From Micromonospora matsumotoense (GTDB taxonomy: Bacteria; Actinomycetota; Actinomycetes; Mycobacteriales; Micromonosporaceae): 64,000 nucleotides of DNA. The stretch spans positions 39,434 through 103,433 of the forward strand of contig NZ_FMCU01000021.1 in the NCBI RefSeq assembly GCF_900091525.1, read 5' to 3'. The notes under the pieces were generated by a model. The model worked only from the letters and a program-made list of their open reading frames with translations, was not told the DNA's origin and made no database searches. This document shows, piece by piece, positions 1 through 8,201 of this stretch; positions within the stretch are counted from its first letter, which is position 1; the number at the start of each line of letters is the position of its first letter. A program made the position numbers and the translations under genes.

Positions 1-1
1 G

Positions 2-343
2 CAGGTGCCCGACGAGCTGATCGAGGCGGCCCGGGTCGACGGCGCGGGGCACCTGACCATCCTGTTCCGGCTGCTCGCTCCGATCGCCACCCCGGCCATC
101 GCGGCGCTGGCCATCTTCAACTTCGTCTGGATGTGGAACGACCTGCTGCTGCCACTGGTCATCATGGGCGGCTCGGACAGCAAGACGCTGATGGTCGGCG
201 TCTCCCTGCTCAGCGGCCAGTACGACGTGTCGGTGCCGCTGGTCAGCGCCGGTCTGATCGTGGCGCTGCTGCCGGTGCTGATCGTCTACCTGGTCTTCCA
301 GCGGCAACTCGTCTCCGGCGCGCTCGCCGGCTCCGGCAAGTGA
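2..343 (+). CDS. Sugar ABC transporter permease, CUT1/MalG type (5' end outside window)
   Basis: This is the C-terminal part of an inner-membrane permease of a binding-protein-dependent sugar importer; its start lies before the window. The visible 113 residues begin with the EAA loop (E-A-A-R-V-D-G-A-G), which docks on the ATPase, followed by two hydrophobic helices with the ending usual for MalG-like subunits (GSGK). The mutarotase gene follows 28 bases later on the same strand, so this was probably the last transporter gene of a deoxysugar or aldose uptake operon. The substrate cannot be read from this fragment. Confidence 0.9.
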   Translation, partial: QVPDELIEAARVDGAGHLTILFRLLAPIATPAIAALAIFNFVWMWNDLLLPLVIMGGSDSKTLMVGVSLLSGQYDVSVPLVSAGLIVALLPVLIVYLVFQRQLVSGALAGSGK

Positions 344-371
344 CGACCGGTCGGGCCCCACGGGAGGGTCG

Positions 372-722
372 GTGAGCGGGGCGGCCGGGCCGGGCGTGCA
401 GGTGTGCCACCTCTACCGGCTGCGCCCCGGCGCGGAGGCCGAGTACGAGCGGCGGCACGCCCGGGTGTGGCCGGAGCTGTCCGTGCTGCTCGACGAGGCG
501 GGCATCTACGACTACCACATCTACCGGCACGACCTGCTGCTGATCTGTGTGCTGCGGACCCGCAGGGGTGTCGCCGACTCCCGCGCGGTCACCGCCGCCT
601 CGCCGGTGCAGGCCCGCTGGACGGCGTCGCTGGCGGGCCTGTTCGCCGAGATCGCCGACGCCGACGGCGAGCCGCTGTGGGCGTACCCGGTGTTCCACCA
701 TCCGGGGCAGCCGCCGCCGTGA
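372..722 (+). CDS. L-rhamnose mutarotase family protein
   Basis: A 116-residue alpha-beta barrel protein of the RhaM (DUF718) family, which interconverts alpha and beta anomers of 6-deoxyhexoses in the cytoplasm. The family pattern is visible: an N-terminal LYRLRPG strand, an E-Y-E-R-R-H-A-R-V-W-P-E helix, and the G-I-x-D-Y-x-I-Y strand. The GTG at 372 is chosen because a GGGAGGG ribosome binding site lies just upstream. It follows an importer permease, which fits anomer adjustment of an incoming sugar. A second family member sits at 40520-40855. Whether the substrate is rhamnose, fucose or another sugar is not decided by sequence. Confidence 0.9.
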   Translation: MSGAAGPGVQVCHLYRLRPGAEAEYERRHARVWPELSVLLDEAGIYDYHIYRHDLLLICVLRTRRGVADSRAVTAASPVQARWTASLAGLFAEIADADGEPLWAYPVFHHPGQPPP

Positions 723-736
723 CGGGGGCGACCATG

Positions 737-778
737 CCGCGACGGCCCGGTGGGGAGGTCCCCACCGGGCCGTCGCGG
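737..778. terminator. Strong bidirectional hairpin terminator
   Basis: A perfect 20-bp inverted repeat (arms 737-756 and 759-778) lies between the converging mutarotase and enolase-superfamily genes. There is no clear U tract on either side, as is common in actinobacteria. Confidence 0.85.
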
Positions 779-787
779 TGCCCGCCG

Positions 788-1918
788 TCAGACCGCGTAC
801 GCCACCGATCCGTCGGCACGCAGCGGGATGCGGGTCACCGGCCGGCCGGTCAGGTCCAGCGGCCGGGTGTCGGTGAGGTCGAGGGTCACGCCCAGGCCCG
901 GCTCCTGCGGCACCGGCAGGAACCCGCCCTCCCGTCGGACGCAGGCCCGCGCCGGGCCGTCGGCGAGCTGGTCGTCCAACGGCGAGTACTCCTGGGTGAC
1001 GAAGTTCGGGATGACCGTGTCGAGTTGCACCGAGGCCATGGTGAGCAGCGGGCCCAGGCAGTTGTGGGTGACCACGGCCGCGTGGTACGCCTCGGCCAGC
1101 GCGGCGATCTTCCGGGCGTGGCTGAGCCCGCCGGCCAGCCCGACGTCGGGCCGGACGTACTGGGCGCCGGCCTGCGCCAGCAGCTCCTTGAACTCCCAGA
1201 TGGTGTGCAGCCGTTCCCCGTTGGCCATCGGCACCTGCGGCGCCCGCCGCCCCACCTCGGCCTGGCTGCTCACGCTGTCGATCTGGATCGGGTCCTCGAC
1301 CAGCAGCGGCAGGTGCCGGGCCAGCGCCGGCACCACCGCCTGCGCCTGCAACGGGGTGAGCTTGCGGTGCAGCTCGATCAGCAGGTCGACGTCCGGGCCG
1401 ACGGCGTCGCGGACGGCGGCCGTGGTGGCCTCCGTCTCGGCCACCAGCCGGGCCTGGGACAGGTCGCCGTGATCCGCCGGCAGCGGGTCGAACTTCACCG
1501 CGGTGAAGCCGTCCGCCGCCGCGGCGGCGGCCTGATCGGCGAGGGGCTGGGCACCGGTGCCCGGCAGCAGCAGGTGCAGCCGGATCCGGTCACGCACCCG
1601 GCCGCCGAGCAGCTGCCACACCGGCACCCCGAGCCGCTTGCCCAGCAGGTCCCACAGCGCCAGGTCGACGGCCGAGACGGCGGCGGAGAGCACCGAGCCC
1701 CGGAAGGGACCCATCCGGTAGAGGTGGTGCCAGTGGTGTTCGATCCGGTTCGGGTCGGCCCCGAGCAGGTACGGCCGGAAGGTCTCCACCACGGCGTGCA
1801 CCGCGCCGGGGTAGCCCCAGCAGGCGGACTGGCCCACCCCGGTCGACCCGTCGGACGTGCGTAGCTGGACGAAGTGCGCGTCCCCGCGCACGACCGACTC
1901 CACCTCGGCGATCTCCAT
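788..1918 (-). CDS. Enolase-superfamily sugar-acid dehydratase, D-galactonate dehydratase-like
   Basis: A 376-residue mandelate racemase/muconate lactonising family enzyme expected to dehydrate a sugar acid to a 2-keto-3-deoxy acid using Mg2+. By residue count the metal ligands fall at E182, E208 and E235 and the catalytic histidines at H184 and H285 (motifs I-E-L-H, V-E-D-P, N-G-E-R and T-H-N). This is nearly the spacing known for GalD-type D-galactonate dehydratases, with Glu replacing the usual Asp at the first ligand. The substrate is therefore inferred only to be a hexonate or deoxyhexonate. It is divergent from the E1/SDR operon and converges with the mutarotase gene, which suggests one sugar pathway. 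Confidence 0.85.
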   Translation of the reverse strand: MEIAEVESVVRGDAHFVQLRTSDGSTGVGQSACWGYPGAVHAVVETFRPYLLGADPNRIEHHWHHLYRMGPFRGSVLSAAVSAVDLALWDLLGKRLGVPVWQLLGGRVRDRIRLHLLLPGTGAQPLADQAAAAAADGFTAVKFDPLPADHGDLSQARLVAETEATTAAVRDAVGPDVDLLIELHRKLTPLQAQAVVPALARHLPLLVEDPIQIDSVSSQAEVGRRAPQVPMANGERLHTIWEFKELLAQAGAQYVRPDVGLAGGLSHARKIAALAEAYHAAVVTHNCLGPLLTMASVQLDTVIPNFVTQEYSPLDDQLADGPARACVRREGGFLPVPQEPGLGVTLDLTDTRPLDLTGRPVTRIPLRADGSVAYAV

Positions 1919-2046
1919 GCCGACTCCCCCAAATTAGAGACCAATAACGGCCACAAACTTGCTTGTGCACTCTTCCATAGCCTTGGACTGCTGGTCTAGG
2001 CTCCTCAACCAACGAGCCGGAATAGGGCTCAATTATCTCTGGGGGT
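1919..2046. promoter_or_regulatory. Divergent promoter region between dehydratase and E1 operon
   Basis: This 128-base spacer must contain both promoters. A TAGGCT hexamer at 1997-2002 is a good actinobacterial -10 candidate for the E1 operon, though no convincing -35 is visible. Two inverted repeats could be operators: CACAA-N6-TTGTG at 1952-1967, and widely spaced AGACCA (1938-1943) and TGGTCT (1992-1997). None of these can be assigned to a regulator by eye. Confidence 0.4.
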
Positions 2047-2985
2047 GTGATGGGGCAGCTCGACGACTATCGGCTGATGGCCCGGATCCGCCGGTTCGAG
2101 GAGCGGCTGACCGCCCTCAAGGACGCTGGCGAGATCCCGGGCTCGATCCACCTGTGCAACGGCCAGGAGGCCGTCCCGGTCGGCGCGTGCCGGGCACTGC
2201 GCGACGGCGACCACGTCACCGCCACCTACCGGGGTCACGGCTGGGCGATCGCCCGGGGGGTCGACCTGACCGGCCTGTTCGCCGAGATGATGGGACGCGA
2301 CTCGGCGCTCTGCGGCGGACGCGCGGCCTCGCCGTACCTGTCCGACCCGGGGCGCTGGTTCGTCGGCGAGAACTCCATCGTGGGCGCCGGGGTGCCGATC
2401 GCCACCGGTGCGGCGCTCACCGCACAGCGCACCGGCAGCGGGGCGGTGTCGGTGGTGACCATCGGCGACGGCGCGATGAACCAGGGCAACGTGCACGAGG
2501 CGCTCAACCTGGCCGCCGTGCTCGACCTCCCCCTGGTGCTGGTGGTGGAGAACAACGTCTACTCCGAGATGTCCCGGATCTCCGACATGGTGCGCGTGCG
2601 GCAACTCGCCGAGCGGGCCGCCGGCTACGGCCTGCCCGGCCGGGTGGTCGACGGCAACGACCCCGACGCCGTCGCCGAGGCGGTCACCGAGGCCGTGGAC
2701 CGGGCCCGGGAGGGCTCCGGGCCGTCCATCGTGGAGGCGATGACCGAACGGCTCGTCGGCCACTACAGCGGCGACGCGCAGCACTACCGCCCGACCGGCG
2801 AGATCGCCGCCGCCCGGGAACGCGAACCGCTGGCCCGCATCCGCCGGGCCGCCGACGCCGACCTGACCGCCCGGCTCGATGCCATCGACGCCGAGGTGTC
2901 CGCCGAAATCGAGACCGCCGTCACCGCCGCCCGCGCCGTGCCGTACCCGGACCCGGCGACCGCCGAGGAGCACGTCTATGTCTGA
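2047..2985 (+). CDS. Thiamine-diphosphate-dependent dehydrogenase E1, alpha subunit
   Basis: A 312-residue E1 alpha subunit of the pyruvate/2-oxoacid/acetoin dehydrogenase family. It carries the ThDP motif, G-D-G at about residue 140 through to N-N about 27 residues later (E-N-N), plus the conserved Y-R-G-H-G segment. GTG 2047 is followed directly by ATG 2050; both lie behind the purine-rich CTCTGGGGG, so the true start may be either. The last 8 bases overlap the beta-subunit gene, which implies translational coupling. No E2 or E3 gene is seen nearby, so partners must be elsewhere or this is an E1 with its own chemistry. Confidence 0.88.
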   Translation: MMGQLDDYRLMARIRRFEERLTALKDAGEIPGSIHLCNGQEAVPVGACRALRDGDHVTATYRGHGWAIARGVDLTGLFAEMMGRDSALCGGRAASPYLSDPGRWFVGENSIVGAGVPIATGAALTAQRTGSGAVSVVTIGDGAMNQGNVHEALNLAAVLDLPLVLVVENNVYSEMSRISDMVRVRQLAERAAGYGLPGRVVDGNDPDAVAEAVTEAVDRAREGSGPSIVEAMTERLVGHYSGDAQHYRPTGEIAAAREREPLARIRRAADADLTARLDAIDAEVSAEIETAVTAARAVPYPDPATAEEHVYV

Positions 2986-3958
2986 GTCGCTGCGCTACAT
3001 CCAGGCCGTCAACGCCGCCCTCACCTGGGCCCTGGACAGCCGGACCGACACCATCTACTTCGGCGAGGACGTCGCACTGCCCGGTGGGCCGTTCGGCGCG
3101 ACCAAGGGGCTGCACAAGCGGTTCGGCTCCGAGCGGATCTTCGACACCCCGATCTCCGAGACCGGCTTCCTCGGCATGGCCCTCGGCGCGGCGATGACCG
3201 GGCTGCGGCCGATCGCCGAGATCATGTACGCCGACTTCTCGTTCGTCGCGATGGACCAGATCGTCAACCAGATCGCCACCGTCCACTACTCCAGCGCCGG
3301 GCGGTGGAAGGCCCCGCTGGTGATCCGGATGCAGCAGGGCTACTCCCCCGGGGCGTGCGCCCAGCACTCGCACTCGCCGGAGGCGTACTTCGCGCACACC
3401 CCCGGGCTGCGGGTCGCGCTGCCGGCCACCCCGGACGACGCGTACCAGATGCTGCGGACCGCCGTGGTCAGCGACGATCCGGTGGTGGTCGCCGAGGCCC
3501 GGATGCTCTATCCGACCCGGGGCCCGGTGCGCACCGACGCGCCGGTCGAGCCCGTCGGCGGGGCCCGGGTGGTCCGACCCGGCGCCGACGTCACCGTGGT
3601 GGCCTGGTCCCGGATGGTGTCGGCGGCCCTCGACGCCGCCGGCACCCTGGCCGAGGAGGGCGTCGACGTCGAGGTAGTCGATCTGCGCTGGCTCAACCCG
3701 CTCGACTTCGACACCGTCGCCGCGTCGATCGCCCGCACCGGCCGGCTGGTCGTCGCGCACGAGGCGAACCTGACCGGCGGGTTCGGCGCGGAGATCGCCG
3801 CCCGGGCCGCCGCCGAGTGCTTCGCCGACCTGCGCGCCCCGATCGCCCGGGTGGCCACCCCGGACGTGCCGATGCCCGCCGCACCTGCCCTCCAGGCGGT
3901 GGTGGTGCCCGAAGCGGCCACCGTCGCCGAGGCCGTCCGCCGGACGGTCCGGGCGTGA
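2978..3958 (+). CDS. Thiamine-diphosphate-dependent dehydrogenase E1, beta subunit
   Basis: A 326-residue E1 beta subunit with the pyrimidine-binding transketolase domain (G-E-D-V near residue 25, E-I-M-Y-A-D-F near 85) and the C-terminal transketolase domain. It forms an alpha2-beta2 tetramer with the preceding product in this family. ATG 2978 lies inside the end of the alpha gene, and the stop overlaps the next start (GTGA). The neighbouring SDR and YCII genes suggest the substrate comes from sugar-acid breakdown rather than central pyruvate metabolism; that is inference. Confidence 0.88.
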   Translation: MSESLRYIQAVNAALTWALDSRTDTIYFGEDVALPGGPFGATKGLHKRFGSERIFDTPISETGFLGMALGAAMTGLRPIAEIMYADFSFVAMDQIVNQIATVHYSSAGRWKAPLVIRMQQGYSPGACAQHSHSPEAYFAHTPGLRVALPATPDDAYQMLRTAVVSDDPVVVAEARMLYPTRGPVRTDAPVEPVGGARVVRPGADVTVVAWSRMVSAALDAAGTLAEEGVDVEVVDLRWLNPLDFDTVAASIARTGRLVVAHEANLTGGFGAEIAARAAAECFADLRAPIARVATPDVPMPAAPALQAVVVPEAATVAEAVRRTVRA

Positions 3959-4860
3959 ACGACACGGTCCCGCCCACCGGTGCCGGCGACGCAGTCCCGC
4001 CCGCCGCTGCCGGCGACGCAGTCCCGCCCACCGGTGCCGGCGGAGGCGACGCAAGCACGCCGGCCGGTGCGGGCCAGCACGGCGGGACCCCGCCGGCCGG
4101 CACCGGCGGCGGCGCGCCCGCCGGTCTGCTCGCCGGCCGGCGGGTGGTCGTCGTCGGAGGCGCGTCCGGCATCGGCCGGGCCGCCGTCGCCGCCGCCGCG
4201 GCCGCCGGCGCGGCGGTCGCCGTGCTCGACGCCGACACCGCCGGCGCGGACTCCGCCGCCGCCCAGGCCCGCGCCGCCGGGGCGTGGGCCTGGGCCCGGG
4301 GCGTGGACGTCACCGTCGAGGCCGAGGTCGCCGGGGCGCTCGACGCCGCCGCCGCCGACCTGGGCGGGATCGACGCGGTGCTGCACGTCGCGGGGGTGAT
4401 GCGCGGTCAGGGCCTGGACGTGCGGGACGTGCCGGTCGCGCTCTGGGCTCAGGTGATCGCCGTCAACCTCACCGGGCCCTTCCTGGTCGCCAAGCACGCC
4501 GCCCGGCACCTGCGCCCCGACGGTGGGGTGCTCGTGCTGGTCGGGTCGAAGGCGGGCGTGCAGACCGGCTCCGGCTCGGTACCCTACGGCGCGAGCAAGG
4601 GAGGGTTGCACGGTCTGGCGCTCACCCTGGCCCGCCAGCTCGGTCCACAGGGGATCCGGGTGCACGCGCTCTGCCCCGGCGACATCGACACACCGCTGAT
4701 GCGACGGTCGCTGGACGAGGCGCGGGCCAACGGCACGGGCGGTGACCGGATCGCCGCCGTCGAGGCCACGCTGGGTCGCCCCGAGGACGTCGCCTCGGTG
4801 CTGGTCCTGCTGGCGTCGCCGGCCAGCGCCGGCCTCGCCGGCACGGTCTGGACCGGCTGA
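3955..4860 (+). CDS. SDR-family NAD(P)-dependent oxidoreductase with repetitive N-terminal extension
   Basis: A 301-residue short-chain dehydrogenase. The Rossmann motif G-G-A-S-G-I-G is at residues 68-74 and the catalytic set is S199, Y212 and K216 (Y-G-A-S-K). The first 55-60 residues are an atypical extension rich in Pro, Ala and Gly, encoded by 27-bp tandem repeats. The start is taken as the GTG overlapping the E1 beta stop; an internal GTG nearer the domain cannot be excluded. The C terminus stops shortly after L-A-G-T-V-W. It probably oxidises or reduces a hydroxy-ketone intermediate of the same pathway. Confidence 0.85.
   Translation: MNDTVPPTGAGDAVPPAAAGDAVPPTGAGGGDASTPAGAGQHGGTPPAGTGGGAPAGLLAGRRVVVVGGASGIGRAAVAAAAAAGAAVAVLDADTAGADSAAAQARAAGAWAWARGVDVTVEAEVAGALDAAAADLGGIDAVLHVAGVMRGQGLDVRDVPVALWAQVIAVNLTGPFLVAKHAARHLRPDGGVLVLVGSKAGVQTGSGSVPYGASKGGLHGLALTLARQLGPQGIRVHALCPGDIDTPLMRRSLDEARANGTGGDRIAAVEATLGRPEDVASVLVLLASPASAGLAGTVWTG
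3967..4053 (+). repeat. 27-bp coding tandem repeat
   Basis: Units at 3967-3993 and 3994-4020 are 27 bp each and a 33-bp third unit runs 4021-4053, differing by few bases. They encode repeats of V-P-P-T-G-A-G-D-A at the N terminus of the SDR. In-frame unit length suggests slipped-strand expansion of a tolerated disordered tail. Confidence 0.8.
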
Positions 4861-4903
4861 GCACCCCACCCACCAGGGCAGCGGCACACCACGTGGAGGC
4901 ATT

Positions 4904-6226
4904 GTGATCGGCATCATCGGCCCGGAGGACTCGGTCCGGCTCGTCCGGGAGGTGGCGGCCGGGGAGGGCCGCGCGGAGGCGGTCACCACCCGCGCGTACA
5001 CCCGCCCGGAGCAGGCTCCCGACCTGGCCCGCGAGCTGGACGAGATGTGCCAGGTGCTGCTGTTCACCGGGCGCATCCCCTACGCCTTCGCCAACGCCAC
5101 CGGGGAGTTGCGGGCGGAGATCGACTTCGTCCCGCACGCCGGCATCGACCTCTACCGGACGCTGTCGCGGATGCTGCTGGCCACCGGCGGACGGCTGCCC
5201 CGGGTCAGCGTCGACACCATCGAGGCGGAGATCGTCCGGGAGACCTACCACGACATCGAGGTCGACCCGCCCACCGAGATCCTGCCCATCGCCGACTCGT
5301 CCGGGCTGCTCTTCGCCGGCCTCGACGAGATCACCGCCTACCACCGGGAGCGGTACGCCTCCGGCGCGGTCGAGGCGTGCCTGACCTGTCTCGGCGCGGT
5401 GCACCGGGACCTCGCCGACAGCGGGGTGCCGGTGTGGCGTGTCGAGCACACCCGCGCCTCCGTCCGCGACGCGCTGCGTCGGGCCTGGCTCGCCGCCGAG
5501 GTACGCCAGTCCCGGGCGACCCAGATCGCGGTCATGATGGTCGACCTGGGTACGCCGACGAACCGGGCGCAGGACCCTTACCAGGCCGAACGGCAGCGGC
5601 TCCGGGTCCGCGAGGCGCTGCTGGAACACGCCGAGCGGATGCGCGGCCGGCTGGCCACCGTCGACGACCGGACCATGCTGATCACCACCACCCGGGGCAC
5701 CGTGGAGAGTGCGCTGGCCCGGCACCGCGACGGGCACGCCTCCCTGCTCACCCTGCGCGGCGTCGATGTCGCGCACGCCGTCGGCTTCGGTGCCGGCACC
5801 ACCATCGCCGCCGCCGAGGACAACGCCCGCAAGGCCCTGGCGCTGGGCCGGCACAGCGGCGACACCCACGTGGTGTTCCCCGACGGGGAGGTCCACTCCA
5901 GCCGGCAGACCGCCGTGCGTCCCCGGCTGCGCGAGACCGACCCGGGGATGCTGCGCGTCTCCGAGCAGCTACGGATCGGGCCGCTGTCCACCCGGCGGCT
6001 GCTGGAGGCGCTGCACCAGATGGACCCGGACCAGATCACCGCCCGGGGTCTCGCCGACGCGTACGGGGTGGAGGCCCGCTCGGCCCGCCGGTTGCTCAAC
6101 GCGTTGCGCGCGGCCGGCTTCGCGGAGGAGGTCGGGGTGCACGTCAGCACCGGCGCGGGCCGCCCGCAGACCGTCTACCGGGTCGCCATGCAGCGACTGC
6201 TCGGTGCGATCGGGGTCGACGCGTGA
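4904..6226 (+). CDS. Predicted transcriptional regulator with sensory and HTH regions (family not assigned)
   Basis: A 440-residue protein starting at GTG 4904 behind GGAGG. The first 100 residues (I-G-I-I-G-P-E-D, then F-T-G-R-I-P-Y) recall the PrpR-type N-terminal sensor fold. Residues about 220-345 look like a degenerate GGDEF/cyclase-like domain (G-F-G-A-G-T-T followed by an A-E-D-N-A-R helix). The C terminus (about 365-430) resembles a winged helix that ends near a G-R-P-Q-T-V-Y-R wing. It sits inside the E1 operon and overlaps the YCII gene by GTGA, so it is probably a local regulator responding to a pathway metabolite. These assignments are by eye only. Confidence 0.6.
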   Translation: MIGIIGPEDSVRLVREVAAGEGRAEAVTTRAYTRPEQAPDLARELDEMCQVLLFTGRIPYAFANATGELRAEIDFVPHAGIDLYRTLSRMLLATGGRLPRVSVDTIEAEIVRETYHDIEVDPPTEILPIADSSGLLFAGLDEITAYHRERYASGAVEACLTCLGAVHRDLADSGVPVWRVEHTRASVRDALRRAWLAAEVRQSRATQIAVMMVDLGTPTNRAQDPYQAERQRLRVREALLEHAERMRGRLATVDDRTMLITTTRGTVESALARHRDGHASLLTLRGVDVAHAVGFGAGTTIAAAEDNARKALALGRHSGDTHVVFPDGEVHSSRQTAVRPRLRETDPGMLRVSEQLRIGPLSTRRLLEALHQMDPDQITARGLADAYGVEARSARRLLNALRAAGFAEEVGVHVSTGAGRPQTVYRVAMQRLLGAIGVDA

Positions 6227-6579
6227 CGCCCGCCGGAGCGGCCCGGCCCCACGGGCCCGACGGCGACCCGGGCGGGGAGCTGCGCTTCACCCCGACCTAC
6301 CTGGTCACCGCCACCCTCGCCGCCGACGCCGCCGACCGGCGGAAACCGCACCGGGCCGCACACCTGGCGCACATGCGCGCCCTGCTCGTCGATGGCGTCG
6401 CCCTCGTCGTCGGGGCGCGCGCCGACCTGCGCGCCTCGGTGCTGGTGCTGCGGGCCGCCGACGCGCCCGCCGCCCGCGCCCACCTCGAACAGGATCCCTA
6501 CTGGCGGCACGGGGTGTGGACCGCGATCGACGTGGTCGACTTCCTCGCCGCCACCGCACCGACCCCCGGGAGGTCATGA
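6223..6579 (+). CDS. YCII-related protein
   Basis: A 118-residue protein starting at the GTG that overlaps the regulator stop. A disordered 20-residue N terminus precedes a ferredoxin-like YCII fold: R-x-x-H-L-A-H with a conserved His, then the family-typical D-P-Y near residue 90 followed by a strand. YCII proteins are small, often dimeric, and include enzymes acting on lactones or reactive intermediates, but most have no known role. Its place between regulator and glycosidase-like gene, with stop-start overlaps on both sides, argues for a dedicated pathway job. Confidence 0.75.
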   Translation: MTPAGAARPHGPDGDPGGELRFTPTYLVTATLAADAADRRKPHRAAHLAHMRALLVDGVALVVGARADLRASVLVLRAADAPAARAHLEQDPYWRHGVWTAIDVVDFLAATAPTPGRS

Positions 6580-8159
6580 TGTCGTCACTCCGCCAGATTT
6601 CCGGTGTACGGGTGCTCGGGGACACGCACGCCCCGTTCGCCGCCGGCCTGCTCCGCGAGGCGTGGGGCGAGGGTGGCCCCGACGCGGTGCCGGTGCGGTT
6701 CACCGTCGACCCGGCGCTGCCCGAGGGCGGCCACCGCGTCGAGGTGCCGGAGCAGGGCGAGATCCGGCTCACCGGCGACCCGTTCGCCGGCCTGGTCTAC
6801 GCCGCCCGTGCCCTGGTCGCCGCCGCCACCCCCGACGGGCTGCCGGTGGGCACCACGGTGAGCGCCCCCGGGCTGCCGCTGCGCACCCTGTGGACCTGGG
6901 ACCACTCCACCAACTGGGACACCCGGCAGCTCGGACAGCAGGAGATCGGGGCGCTCAACCCGTACGCGAAGTCCGCCGACGCGTTCGGCGCCGACTACCG
7001 CCGGCTGGTCGACTTCTGCAGCCGGGAACGGATCGGCGGCATCGTCGTCTACGGGCTGCTGCGCGACGCCCACGGCGGCATCGAGGCGGCCCGCGACCTG
7101 TGCGACTACGCCAACGCGCGCGGGGTGCGGATCATCGCCGGGGTGGGGATCAACGCCTACGGCGGCATCTACTTCGACGGGCGGCACCGGTACAACCTGG
7201 CCACCTGGCTGCGGCAACGCCCCGACCTCGCCGCCGAACTGCCGAGGAAGGTCGGCTTCGACATCGACGAGTTCGGTGACCTGCACTTCCCGGCCAGCGA
7301 GTACATGATGGCCGCCTGCCCGTCCCAGCCGGACAACCTGGCCTGGCACCGCGACGCCATCGACTGGCTGCTCGACACCCTGCCGGTCGGCGGGATCAAC
7401 TTCGAGACCGGCGACTACGGCAGTTGCGCCTGCGCCCGGTGCGCCAACCGGACCGGCGGCGAGCGCACCTCCTGGTCGTACGAGGCGATGCGGTCGGTCT
7501 ATCCGACGCTGCTGGAGACCGCCCGGCGGCCCGGCCCGGCCGGGGTGCCGCTGCGCCACCTCGTCGAGGTGTACTGGGACAACATCTTCGACCTCGACGC
7601 CCAGCAGCCCCTGGCCGACCTGCCCGACGACGTGGCCTACCAGTACTGCGTGAACCGCGGCTTCTGGTACGACCAGCGGGACCGGTTGACCGCGGCGCAC
7701 GTCGAGCGGCTCCCGCACACCACGAACGTGCTGCGCACCCACGCCGGATCGCAGTGGAACCGGCAGCGCCACTCCTGGGTCCCCGAGCTGTACGCCGACC
7801 TGGCCACCCGGTCCGGGGCGGCCGGGATGCGGGGCCTGACCATCTTCGCCGAGCCGTCCGATTACCACCCGACCAACGAGATCAGCTACCTGGCGTACGC
7901 CCGGTTCTCCTGGGACCCGGAGCTGGCCTGGGCCGACTTCTGGCGCGACGAGGTCGCCCCCCGGTTCGGCGGCGCGGCCGAGGCGGAGGCGTTCCGCGAC
8001 GGCGCAGCCCTGCTCGACGACCCGGCGGCGACCGGTGCGACGCTCGCCGCCGTGTCCGCCGACTCTCTCGCCATGGTCGCGGCCACCGGCGGCGAGGTGC
8101 AGCGCCGGTGGTTGTGGCTCGCCGAGCGGGCCTCGCGCTTCGGCTACGCGGCCGGCTGA
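6576..8159 (+). CDS. Glycoside-hydrolase-like TIM-barrel protein
   Basis: A 527-residue cytoplasmic protein without signal peptide. Residues 1-85 resemble the alpha/beta N-domain of GH20/GH67-type enzymes (ending in D-P-F-A-G-L-V-Y-A-A-R-A-L). The rest looks like a TIM barrel with candidate acidic residues in G-I-N-F-E-T-G-D-Y and L-V-E-V-Y-W-D. A C-x-C-x-x-C cluster follows the first of these. ATG 6576 overlaps the previous stop; ATG 6579 is an alternative. It may be an alpha-glucuronidase- or hexosaminidase-like hydrolase that feeds the operon. The family was recognised only at clan level, so the substrate is unknown. Confidence 0.65.
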   Translation: MMSSLRQISGVRVLGDTHAPFAAGLLREAWGEGGPDAVPVRFTVDPALPEGGHRVEVPEQGEIRLTGDPFAGLVYAARALVAAATPDGLPVGTTVSAPGLPLRTLWTWDHSTNWDTRQLGQQEIGALNPYAKSADAFGADYRRLVDFCSRERIGGIVVYGLLRDAHGGIEAARDLCDYANARGVRIIAGVGINAYGGIYFDGRHRYNLATWLRQRPDLAAELPRKVGFDIDEFGDLHFPASEYMMAACPSQPDNLAWHRDAIDWLLDTLPVGGINFETGDYGSCACARCANRTGGERTSWSYEAMRSVYPTLLETARRPGPAGVPLRHLVEVYWDNIFDLDAQQPLADLPDDVAYQYCVNRGFWYDQRDRLTAAHVERLPHTTNVLRTHAGSQWNRQRHSWVPELYADLATRSGAAGMRGLTIFAEPSDYHPTNEISYLAYARFSWDPELAWADFWRDEVAPRFGGAAEAEAFRDGAALLDDPAATGATLAAVSADSLAMVAATGGEVQRRWLWLAERASRFGYAAG

Positions 8160-8161
8160 CG

Positions 8162-8194
8162 CCGGTCCGGCCCACCGCCGGTGGGCCGGACCGG
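8162..8194. terminator. Bidirectional hairpin terminator
   Basis: A perfect 15-bp stem (8162-8176 with 8180-8194) and a GCC loop lie between the converging glycosidase-like and cold-shock genes. Confidence 0.85.
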
Positions 8195-8201
8195 GCGGCT
8201 G

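Noticed and set aside
404..1864. A 486-codon plus-strand open frame
   Set aside because: It is antisense to the enolase-superfamily gene and shows only shadow composition.
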